Below are positions 1 to 4,977 of a DNA stretch of 5,926 nucleotides, one piece after another. Position numbers and translations under genes: made by a program. The stretch is from an uncultured Peptococcaceae bacterium. Its GTDB lineage: Bacteria; Bacillota; Peptococcia; Peptococcales; Peptococcaceae. Under the pieces are notes generated by a model. It was given only the letters and a program-made list of their open reading frames with translations, ran no database searches and was not told where the DNA came from. Position 1 is the stretch's first letter; each line of letters starts with the position of its first letter. The stretch spans positions 1-5,926 of the forward strand of contig CALAKO010000055.1 in NCBI GenBank assembly GCA_937922955.1, in the 5' to 3' direction.

Positions 1-8
1 TCATGGAT

Positions 9-185
9 TTATGGCTTGACTTTTATTAGCAGGTCTTTTCTTTCACAAAGGCTTCGTAATATTTTTCCTATATCCGCTTTCAGCTGACCATAGATTGCTT
101 GTCGACGATATTTTGGTGCAAAAACTATATGATATTTACATCTCCATTTTGAATGTGATAGACTTTTTACATCATGGTTATCCAT
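9..185 (-). pseudogene. tnpA: Truncated IS200-type transposase TnpA, N-terminal fragment
   Basis: The 58-codon product begins MDNHDVKSLSHSKW and contains KYHIVFAPKYRRQ, the signature N-terminal strand of Y1 (HUH) transposases of the IS200 family. Intact relatives are about 130-155 residues and go on to a His-x-His motif and a catalytic tyrosine. Here the match ends at RSLCERK, then about eight unrelated residues lead to a stop, so both catalytic parts are missing. No other frame of the remaining 50 or so bases restores the family sequence, which suggests a deletion rather than one frameshift. I chose the ATG at 185 because AGGAGG (complement of 194-199) lies 8 nt upstream; the longer upstream frame runs through the hairpin and has no ribosome binding site. 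Confidence 0.8.
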
Positions 186-189
186 GTCA

Positions 190-254
190 AAACCCTCCTG
201 TGTTATTGAAATAGATGGTTGGCAGACCAACTTAATTTTAACACAGGAGGGTTT
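190..254 (-). promoter_or_regulatory. Stem-loop sequestering the tnpA ribosome binding site
   Basis: Bases 190-205 and 239-254 are exact reverse complements (16 bp). The minus-strand transcript of the lower-numbered arm carries the AGGAGG used by tnpA, so the ribosome binding site is double-stranded when the leader folds. A small inner hairpin (GTTGG 218-222 with CCAAC 227-231, loop of four) sits in the loop. IS200 elements are known to limit transposase translation with a leader stem of this kind; that role here rests on family knowledge plus the visible structure. Confidence 0.8.
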
Positions 255-283
255 ATTCACATTTACTAAAGTATATTTCACTT

Positions 284-309
284 ACCACCAGCAGAGCTGG
301 TGGTTTTTT
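284..309 (+). terminator. Hairpin with T-run at the IS left end
   Basis: A 9-bp perfect stem (284-292 with 296-304) and a 3-base loop are followed by six Ts on the plus strand (304-309), an intrinsic terminator for transcription leaving the element. On the minus strand the hairpin is not followed by Ts, so it would not stop readthrough from 380-919. The palindrome is probably also the subterminal left-end hairpin recognised by IS200-type transposase. Confidence 0.65.
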
Positions 310-332
310 CATGCCTTTTCAGCGGCCAATAT

Positions 333-365
333 AAAAAAGCTGCTCGATTTCTCGAGCAGCTTTTT
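333..365. terminator. Bidirectional intrinsic terminator downstream of the 380-919 gene
   Basis: Nine-base-pair perfect stem (339-347 with 352-360), loop TTTC, flanked by six As (333-338) and five Ts (361-365), so it has the terminator form on both strands. It lies 15-45 bases past the stop of the minus-strand gene ending at 380 and most likely ends its transcript. Confidence 0.85.
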
Positions 366-379
366 CTTGTCTTATTCTA

Positions 380-919
380 TTATTCTTCTTCGGCGTTCTT
401 ATCATGAATAGCAGCGATCGCTGCTTCTGGATTTGTCACTTCATACAGCAATCTGTAACCGCCGACTTTTTCGTCGTACCCTTCGACGGTACAAGTATGC
501 TGACCATCAGCTTCCCAGATTTCCACGGAAAATGCGAACGGATGCCCTGCAATGGCACTCTTTGCACGCCAGCCTGTGATGTATTTATCGAACTGTGAGC
601 TGTGGCCCCATTTTCCATTGGTGCAGTATGCATCGAGGAAGTCTTTCATCCAGCTGTTATCAATCGTGACGGATGGCCAGGTGGATTTGTCTCTGTTGTC
701 GAAAATTTTCTCTCCGTCCAGACTAATTTCCGCAACGCGACCATCGGTTTCATAGAACATTTTCACATCAACGCCTATTTCCTGCAGAAAGAGGTCGACC
801 GCTTTCAGCTCTCTGGCTGCGGTAAGCTCTTCAAAGGTGTTCTGCGCGTTTGCAATGTTCCAGTTTTTCAGACGTGCCAAGCGTTTCAGAGCATCCACCA
901 TAGCGTTTTGTTCTATCAT
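380..919 (-). CDS. Hypothetical protein, 179 residues, soluble
   Basis: I do not recognise this family. The start is well supported: ATG at 919 with AGGAGG (complement of 928-933) 8 nt upstream, plus its own promoter at 969-997 and a terminator after the stop. There is no signal peptide or transmembrane segment, so the product should be cytoplasmic. Residues 1-50 look helical (a basic stretch KRLARLKNW, then an acidic/hydrophobic segment ending FLQEIGVD). Residues 50-180 alternate short hydrophobic strands and turns and are rich in aromatics (W81, W90, W104, W117, W135 approximately), with a very acidic C-terminus (NAEEE). No catalytic signature or metal-binding cluster is evident; the two cysteines are far apart. 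It appears monocistronic and lies next to an IS remnant, which could mean an accessory gene. Confidence 0.85.
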   Translation of the reverse strand: MIEQNAMVDALKRLARLKNWNIANAQNTFEELTAARELKAVDLFLQEIGVDVKMFYETDGRVAEISLDGEKIFDNRDKSTWPSVTIDNSWMKDFLDAYCTNGKWGHSSQFDKYITGWRAKSAIAGHPFAFSVEIWEADGQHTCTVEGYDEKVGGYRLLYEVTNPEAAIAAIHDKNAEEE

Positions 920-968
920 TTTTAATTCCTCCTATCCTAATGATGACGCTACAAATCGTTATGCATAT

Positions 969-997
969 AGTATATCGCACTCATGGATAAAGTACAA
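969..997 (-). promoter_or_regulatory. Sigma-70/SigA-type promoter for the 380-919 gene
   Basis: On the minus strand, TTGTAC (complement of 992-997) and TATACT (complement of 969-974) are separated by exactly 17 bases. The -10 lies about 50 bases upstream of the ATG at 919, leaving a leader of roughly 40 bases that includes the AGGAGG site. Confidence 0.7.
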
Positions 998-1056
998 TAA
1001 TCATATGTATAGGAGAGCCGCTTTTTTCAAAAAAATCTTTATTTTATTTACAATAT

Positions 1057-1088
1057 AAAACAAGACCTCTCAACAGATATGAGAGGTC
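1057..1088 (-). terminator. Intrinsic terminator of the SLH surface-protein gene
   Basis: Nine-base-pair perfect stem (1064-1072 with 1080-1088) and 7-base loop, followed on the minus strand by TTGTTTT. It begins 15 bases after the stop codon at 1103-1105. The T-run is interrupted by one G, so some readthrough toward 380-919 is possible, although that gene has its own promoter. Confidence 0.75.
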
Positions 1089-1102
1089 ATGCTAAATCGT
1101 TA

Positions 1103-3472
1103 TTAAGCGTTCTCGGTCGATTCACCCTCTGGTTTTTCCGGCTGCAAATCACCTTCTGGCTTTGCCGGTTCACCGTTTTCATCCAGCTGACCATCCTGTT
1201 GATCCTCTGACAGCACGTCTTCTGCACGAAGGAAGCGTAAAAGGATAGCCGCCGCCTGGGCACGAGTCGTCGAGCCTTGTGGCACCAAGGTACTGGTGGT
1301 CATGCCATTAATGTAGCCTTTGTCGTTTGCCCAAAGCATCACCTGATCAAAGCCATCGCTCAAACTGCCGACATCGCTGTATGCATCAAGGCTTGCACCG
1401 TCTGCAATGGTGGTGTCATAACCTTTATAAGCTGCATAACGATAAAGAATTGCCGCAAATTGTTCACGGGTCAGTACGTCCTCAGGTCCAAAGGTGGTGT
1501 CGCTGTAGCCACTGACGATGTTGTTGGTCTTTGCCCAGGCCACCGCTTCTGCGTACCAGGCATCATCGGCAACATCGCTGAAGCCGGCATCGCCAACTTC
1601 TGGCTCGTCTTCGAGGCGATAGAGGATGCTGACGAGCATAGCACGGTTGATGCTGAGTTCAGGTGAAAATGCATCGCTTGCCGTTCCTGTCATGAGCCCA
1701 GCTTCATAGATGTCAGCAATGTCTTCATACGCCCAGTAGTCGCTGCTCACATCGGTAAATGGCAGACTGGTATCGCCGCCAGGAATTTCAGGTGGTTGGT
1801 TTCCGCCCATCGCATCGTCACCGCCGGTTGGTTCCTGAATGGTAACGTCTTCATTGCGTTCATTGCCTGCGTTGCTGCCAAATGTGGTGGTGGTCACATA
1901 CGTCAGGTCAAAATCGCTGCGATCAATCACCGTGCCATTCAAGGTGTTGTCTTCGTCGGTGCTGACGGTGGTGCCATAACTGCCTGTGACAGTAACGGTC
2001 ACATCACTGTCACCTTCGACAATTGTTTCACCTTGCGCATTAACAATGTTTACAAGTGCACCATTTTCATCGACCACTTGGCCACCGTCTTCCACATAAA
2101 GGTTGCTAACGGTGGAATCCTCTGTGACGGTCCATGTGGAATCGCTGCTCACATTCATTGTCATTGGCGAATCATTGGTTTCCGTTGCATCGGCATTGTC
2201 GCTGATGCTGGTAGCACCGGTATAACTGGAGCCATCCAGTAAACAGAAGTCCAGACTGGAGATGGTGTCCACATCAATGTTGCCCTTCAATTCCTGATCA
2301 AGGCCGGTGAAGGTAACATCGGCACCATTTTGTCCTGGTGTTCCCCAGTTGTTGGCATCGTTGCCAGCAATGGTCAGCAGATTGGCTGCTTCGCTGTCAA
2401 AATCCAACTCTGTATTTTTCAACACCACGTTGGCAGCGGTGTTGGTCAGATAAAACATGCTACCTTCTTCAATCGCGCTGGAAAGGGTAGAATCTTCCAC
2501 TTCAAACTCCGCCGTTTCACCAGTAGATGCTTCGGCATCGCCGGACGTGGACTGATAAATGATGACACCATTGGCAACTGGATCGCTGGCGGTGGCCTTG
2601 GTTACTTCGCTGGTCAGCTCAGAATTCTTAATAAGGATGGTGTTCAGCCCTTCCATCCCCGCAATCTGGCTGCCAGTTGCCGTACCTGTGACGTTATCCA
2701 CTTGCACATTGCCGGTGGAGTAGAGCAATGGCGACCCACTGCCTGCGGTAAAAAGGGTGGAATTGGTCAGCGAAATGTTGCCGCCGCCACGGTCGGTGGC
2801 AAGGGCTGCACAATGATCTCCAGCAGTGGAAATGGCCATAAGGTTACCGATGACCGTGCCGCCATAGGTGGCATCCAAACCACGGGAATTGCTAGCTGAT
2901 GTCACCACGGTATTGTTATTCGCGTATACCGTTGCACCATCAGTGGCAAAAATGGCGTTGGAGCCAGTGCTGTCGGCAGTCAATGAAGAATCGCTGACTT
3001 TGACAACCGACTTTTCATTGACGCTCAGAATAATGGAATTGATGCCATAGAAATTACAATTGTCCCCGTTGGTATCGCTCCCACTTTTTTCAAGGGTGGC
3101 TTTGGTAATTGTGAGCGATCCGCCGTTCTGCGCCAGAGCAGCATTCTGATCAACGGTGTCGGTGCTGATGGTTTCACCGTCCGAGGTGATTTCCTCGCTA
3201 TCGGCCGTCAAAGCACCGGACAATTCGCCGGTGTAGTCGTATTCCATGGTATCGGCACCACCTTCGCCAGGTTTGGCTGGTGGCTGTCCGCCCTCACCGC
3301 CAGGCTGTAAATCTCCTGGTGGTTTTTCCGGTGGTTGATCCCCCGGTTCAACGTTTTCAACATTATTTGCAGTGCTTGTGTCTGCCAACGCTGCGCTTGG
3401 TACGACAGATGCCGCTGCCAAGGCCGCTAACAAGACAGAGGCCGTTATTTTTTTTGATGATGGAAATTTCAC
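1103..3472 (-). CDS. Exported beta-helix adhesin-like protein with three C-terminal SLH domains
   Basis: A 789-residue surface protein, presumably non-enzymatic. Numbering from the GTG start: residues 1-30 form a signal peptide (KFPSSKK, hydrophobic core, likely cleavage after ALA). Residues 38-73 are a Pro/Gly/Glu spacer. Residues 80-535 are Ser/Thr/Asn/Asp/Gly-rich with repeated short strands (LTITKATL, VVKVSDSSL, ISLTNSTL, ILIKNSEL, FEVEDSTL, VVLKNTEL), the pattern of a right-handed parallel beta-helix. Residues 545-570 are a second spacer (NQPPEIPGGD). Three SLH domains follow at about 572-621, 631-684 and 695-749, with motifs INRAM, LTREQ and TTRAQ; such trimers bind secondary cell-wall polymer. 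A proline/glutamate tail of about 35 residues ends the protein. Scattered cysteines (about 139, 221, 410) form no clear pair. Adhesin is the best guess; a polysaccharide-active beta-helix enzyme is possible, but I see no catalytic signature. Apparently monocistronic. Confidence 0.9.
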   Translation of the reverse strand: MKFPSSKKITASVLLAALAAASVVPSAALADTSTANNVENVEPGDQPPEKPPGDLQPGGEGGQPPAKPGEGGADTMEYDYTGELSGALTADSEEITSDGETISTDTVDQNAALAQNGGSLTITKATLEKSGSDTNGDNCNFYGINSIILSVNEKSVVKVSDSSLTADSTGSNAIFATDGATVYANNNTVVTSASNSRGLDATYGGTVIGNLMAISTAGDHCAALATDRGGGNISLTNSTLFTAGSGSPLLYSTGNVQVDNVTGTATGSQIAGMEGLNTILIKNSELTSEVTKATASDPVANGVIIYQSTSGDAEASTGETAEFEVEDSTLSSAIEEGSMFYLTNTAANVVLKNTELDFDSEAANLLTIAGNDANNWGTPGQNGADVTFTGLDQELKGNIDVDTISSLDFCLLDGSSYTGATSISDNADATETNDSPMTMNVSSDSTWTVTEDSTVSNLYVEDGGQVVDENGALVNIVNAQGETIVEGDSDVTVTVTGSYGTTVSTDEDNTLNGTVIDRSDFDLTYVTTTTFGSNAGNERNEDVTIQEPTGGDDAMGGNQPPEIPGGDTSLPFTDVSSDYWAYEDIADIYEAGLMTGTASDAFSPELSINRAMLVSILYRLEDEPEVGDAGFSDVADDAWYAEAVAWAKTNNIVSGYSDTTFGPEDVLTREQFAAILYRYAAYKGYDTTIADGASLDAYSDVGSLSDGFDQVMLWANDKGYINGMTTSTLVPQGSTTRAQAAAILLRFLRAEDVLSEDQQDGQLDENGEPAKPEGDLQPEKPEGESTENA

Positions 3473-3480
3473 TGTAATAA

Positions 3481-3486
3481 CTCCTT
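3481..3486 (-). promoter_or_regulatory. Ribosome binding site that fixes a GTG start for the SLH protein
   Basis: AAGGAG (complement of 3481-3486) lies 8 nt before GTG at 3472, which opens the signal peptide at MKFPSSKK. An in-frame TTG at 3490 gives six more codons but overlaps this ribosome binding site, so it cannot be the start that uses it. I see no convincing -35/-10 pair upstream of this gene; TAAGATATAGC at about 3510-3525 on the minus strand is the best A/T-rich candidate. Confidence 0.75.
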
Positions 3487-3575
3487 CCAATCTTTTAACG
3501 CTTTCAAATGACAGCTATATCTTAGCGCGCTGTTCTTAACCCTACCTTAAAAACGGAAAATGTTATTATTTCTTG

Positions 3576-3585
3576 AGAGATCTCT
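3576..3585. promoter_or_regulatory. Ten-base perfect palindrome in the divergent promoter region
   Basis: AGAGATCTCT at 3576-3585 is self-complementary. It lies about 20 bases upstream of the extended -10 of the first cupin gene and about 100 bases upstream of the divergent SLH-protein start. That is a position where a dimeric regulator could bind, but a 10-base palindrome also arises by chance, so the call is weak. Confidence 0.2.
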
Positions 3586-3603
3586 GCGGCCAACCGTAAG
3601 ATA

Positions 3604-3612
3604 TGCTATACT
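3604..3612 (+). promoter_or_regulatory. Extended -10 promoter of the first cupin gene
   Basis: TGCTATACT combines the extended TG element (3604-3605) with a TATACT -10 (3607-3612). No good -35 lies 16-18 bases upstream, as is usual for extended -10 promoters. The expected start is near 3619, giving a leader of under 20 bases. The same 10-base string recurs before the second cupin gene. Confidence 0.65.
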
Positions 3613-3636
3613 ACCATCAATAAAGGGGGGCTGTTC

Positions 3637-3999
3637 ATGATCATCCACGCCAAAGACCAACCACAAGAAACATTGGAAAATTACAGCGGCGGCAGCGGCC
3701 GCATCACCTTTACCACGCTTCTTCCCGATGAGGCCCTATTCAAAGAAGAAGCACGTTTTTTCAAGGTCATGTCCTTTGCACCAAACGCCAGCATTGGTGA
3801 ACATGCGCACTGCGGCAACATCGCCTTATACATCGTACTCGCTGGTCATGGCATTGCCTTTGACGACGGCATCGCCAAAGATATTGCTGCCGGTGATGTG
3901 CTTTACACCAGCGACGGCAGCACCCACGGCATTTGTGATGCCGGAGGCGGCGATCTGGTTGTACTGGCTGCGGTGCTCTTGGAAAATCGTGCAAAATAA
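3637..3999 (+). CDS. Small single-domain cupin protein with an altered metal site
   Basis: A 120-residue cytoplasmic protein, one cupin beta-barrel. Cupin motif 1 is GEHAHCGNIALYIVLAGHG (54-72) and motif 2 is GDVLYTSDGSTHGI (86-99). Histidines 56, 58 and 97 of the usual 3-His/1-Glu metal site are present, but the glutamate position is Ala63 (the neighbouring paralogue has Glu62), and Cys59 sits beside the histidines. It may therefore bind metal with three ligands or not at all, as in 3-His cupins. The substrate is unknown; small stand-alone cupins include dioxygenases, isomerases and sensor-like binders. The start has an unusual site, AAAGGGGGG (3622-3630), 6 nt before the ATG, weaker than AGGAGG. 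The next gene begins 59 bases downstream with its own promoter and no terminator between, so partial cotranscription is likely. Confidence 0.88.
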   Translation: MIIHAKDQPQETLENYSGGSGRITFTTLLPDEALFKEEARFFKVMSFAPNASIGEHAHCGNIALYIVLAGHGIAFDDGIAKDIAAGDVLYTSDGSTHGICDAGGGDLVVLAAVLLENRAK

Positions 4000-4021
4000 T
4001 CGTCCATGGTGCTGGTAAACA

Positions 4022-4030
4022 TGCTATACT
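4022..4030 (+). promoter_or_regulatory. Extended -10 promoter of the second cupin gene
   Basis: TGCTATACT at 4022-4030, preceded by A, reproduces exactly the 10 bases before the first cupin gene. No recognisable -35 precedes it. The predicted start near 4037 leaves a leader of about 22 bases with AGGAGG at 4044-4049. Confidence 0.65.
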
Positions 4031-4058
4031 TAGTACATACTCTAGGAGGTGCTCATTT

Positions 4059-4418
4059 ATGATCATTCGTGACAACGAACAACAACGTGAAAATATTGAA
4101 GGATACGCTGGCGGACAAGGCGTACTTGAATTCACCACTCTCGTGCCAACCGAACTTTTAAAAGACGAAGCAAAATTGTTCAAAGTCATTCGTTTCCAAC
4201 CAGGTGCTGGCCTCGGCGAACATGCTCATGTTGACAACTATGAAATCTACTACATCCTCAGCGGTCATGGCATTGCTGTGGACGGCGGCCAGGAAGTAGC
4301 CGTCACCACCGGTGATGTCGTCTACACCGCCGATGGTGCTACTCACAGCATTCGCGATGCTGGCGATGGTGACCTCGTCATGCTGGCTTGCGTTATTTAC
4401 GAAAATAAAGCCAACTAA
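4059..4418 (+). CDS. Small single-domain cupin protein with an intact 3-His/1-Glu metal site
   Basis: A 119-residue protein. Motif 1 GEHAHVDNYEIYYILSGHG (53-71) supplies His55, His57 and Glu62; motif 2 GDVVYTADGATHSI (85-98) supplies His96, so a complete cupin metal site is visible. Motif 2 has Asp in place of the usual proline, as does the upstream paralogue. By hand alignment the two proteins are about half identical, with a one-residue gap near position 35, showing an old tandem duplication. The start is clear: AGGAGG (4044-4049) 9 nt before the ATG. A large bidirectional hairpin follows the stop. The reaction is not known; a metal-dependent oxygenase or isomerase on a small molecule, or a ligand-binding cupin, are the family options. 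Confidence 0.9.
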   Translation: MIIRDNEQQRENIEGYAGGQGVLEFTTLVPTELLKDEAKLFKVIRFQPGAGLGEHAHVDNYEIYYILSGHGIAVDGGQEVAVTTGDVVYTADGATHSIRDAGDGDLVMLACVIYENKAN

Positions 4419-4420
4419 GC

Positions 4421-4465
4421 AAAAAATGGAGAGCAACGTTATCAAAACGTCGCTCTCCATTTTTT
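4421..4465. terminator. Shared bidirectional terminator between the cupin pair and the HxlR gene
   Basis: A 14-bp perfect stem (4421-4434 with 4452-4465) continues, after one mismatch, into a further 5 bp (4436-4440 with 4446-4450) closing on ATCAA. The outer arms are A6 and T6, so it terminates in both directions. The T-run overlaps the stop codon of the minus-strand regulator gene (4464-4466), an unusually compact convergent junction. Confidence 0.9.
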
Positions 4466-4796
4466 ATATCTGTTTTAATGTCTTTTTATAGGCCGTGCCC
4501 CAATCAATCATGGCATCAAGAATCGGCCGCAAACTGCGCCCCACATCGGTCAAGCTGTATTCCACTCGAGGTGGAACTTCCGCAAAAACCTCACGATGCA
4601 CCAAACCATCCGCTTCCATAGCACGCAGCTGCGTCGTCAGCACTTTTTGCGAAATCCCATTCAACGAACGCTTGAGTTCATTGAAGCGTTTCGTGCCACT
4701 AAAAAGATCTCGTAGGATTAAAACCTTCCATTTATTGCCAATGAGCATCAAGGTTATCTCAACCGGACATTCTGGATAAGTCGATGGTGTCGGCAT
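4464..4796 (-). CDS. HxlR-family winged helix-turn-helix transcriptional regulator
   Basis: A 110-residue DNA-binding protein, the usual HxlR length. The N-terminus ECPVEITLMLIGNKWKVLIL (9-28) is diagnostic. RFNELKRSLNGIS (37-49) is the first part of the helix-turn-helix, SQKVLTTQLRAME (49-61) the recognition helix, and REVFAEVPPRVEYSLT (68-83) the wing. A C-terminal helix (RPILDAMIDWGTAYKK) would dimerise. Cys10 sits where several family members, such as Bacillus YodB and HypR, have a redox- or quinone-sensing cysteine, so a thiol-sensing role is plausible but inferred. The start at 4796 has AGGAGG (complement of 4804-4809) 7 nt upstream. It is divergent from the sirtuin gene and convergent with the cupins, so it may regulate itself and either neighbour. 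Confidence 0.93.
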   Translation of the reverse strand: MPTPSTYPECPVEITLMLIGNKWKVLILRDLFSGTKRFNELKRSLNGISQKVLTTQLRAMEADGLVHREVFAEVPPRVEYSLTDVGRSLRPILDAMIDWGTAYKKTLKQI

Positions 4797-4836
4797 GTGT
4801 TTTCCTCCTCAATAGTTTCTCATAGATACTTAGGCT

Positions 4837-4880
4837 ATTATATCACCTTACATTATCGTATACTTTCGAAAAGAAGTCAA
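4837..4880 (-). promoter_or_regulatory. Two overlapping promoters for the HxlR gene
   Basis: On the minus strand, TTGACT (complement of 4875-4880) and GATAAT (complement of 4852-4857) are exactly 17 bases apart. Downstream lies a perfect extended -10, TGATATAAT (complement of 4837-4845), without a good -35. Either or both could drive the regulator. Copies of ATACTT at 4826-4831 and 4860-4865, 34 bases apart, flank these elements and could be half-sites for the regulator itself. Confidence 0.6.
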
Positions 4881-4895
4881 AACCATGGACAAATC

Positions 4896-4904
4896 TGGTA
4901 AAAT
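4896..4904 (+). promoter_or_regulatory. Extended -10 promoter candidate for the sirtuin gene
   Basis: TGGTAAAAT (4896-4904) is an extended -10 whose start would fall near 4911, about 67 bases before the ATG at 4978. Its -35 zone (around 4876-4881) coincides with the -35 of the divergent regulator promoter, so both promoters would be accessible to one bound protein. An alternative is TGGACA (4885-4890) with ATAACA 17 bases on, which is weaker. Confidence 0.4.
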
Positions 4905-4977
4905 AAAAATAACACTCTGATCATCTTCACGGATTATTCGACAAACCAATGAATCAATAGCAAAAGGAGCATCCTTT

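Larger units (their letters stand above)
1..304 (-). mobile_element. IS200/IS605-family insertion sequence remnant (left end plus 5' part of tnpA)
   Basis: Reading the minus strand from 304 down, three parts of an IS200-type left end occur in order: a subterminal hairpin (arms 284-292 and 296-304), a short leader with a possible -10 TATACT (270-275), and a 16-bp perfect stem (190-205 with 239-254) covering the tnpA ribosome binding site. A tnpA start follows. The coding match stops after about 46 codons, before the HUH motif, so the element cannot encode a working transposase here. The outer boundaries are uncertain: the left side runs off the window, and no flanking duplication is expected because this family makes none. 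It may be a deleted copy or a remnant mobilised in trans. Confidence 0.75.

Noticed and set aside
186..281. Longer start of the transposase fragment at 281
   Set aside because: This part is the hairpin leader. The ribosome binding site and family homology both place the start at 185.
282..285. TTAC next to the left-end hairpin as an IS608-like cleavage/target site
   Set aside because: It is on the wrong strand and side for an element whose tnpA reads leftward; a four-base match is expected by chance.
184..411. Plus-strand 75-codon frame across the IS end
   Set aside because: It runs through the IS hairpins and two terminators, has no ribosome binding site, and its product resembles no protein. 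An antisense RNA to tnpA is possible but not shown by sequence.
1080..1088. Hairpin 1064-1088 as a riboswitch or small RNA
   Set aside because: It is a simple 9-bp stem next to a stop codon followed by a T-rich stretch, which a terminator explains fully.
1277..2899. Several plus-strand frames of 129-189 codons opposite the SLH protein gene
   Set aside because: They are antisense shadows of a composition-biased Ser/Thr/Asp/Gly gene, lack ribosome binding sites, and their sequences are not protein-like.
3473..3490. Six-codon N-terminal extension of the SLH protein starting at TTG 3490
   Set aside because: The TTG overlaps the AAGGAG that serves GTG 3472; from the GTG the product begins with a normal signal peptide.
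3767..4189. Minus-strand 140-codon frame across both cupin genes
   Set aside because: It is complementary to the well-supported cupins, has a Cys/Arg-rich nonsense composition and no start signal.
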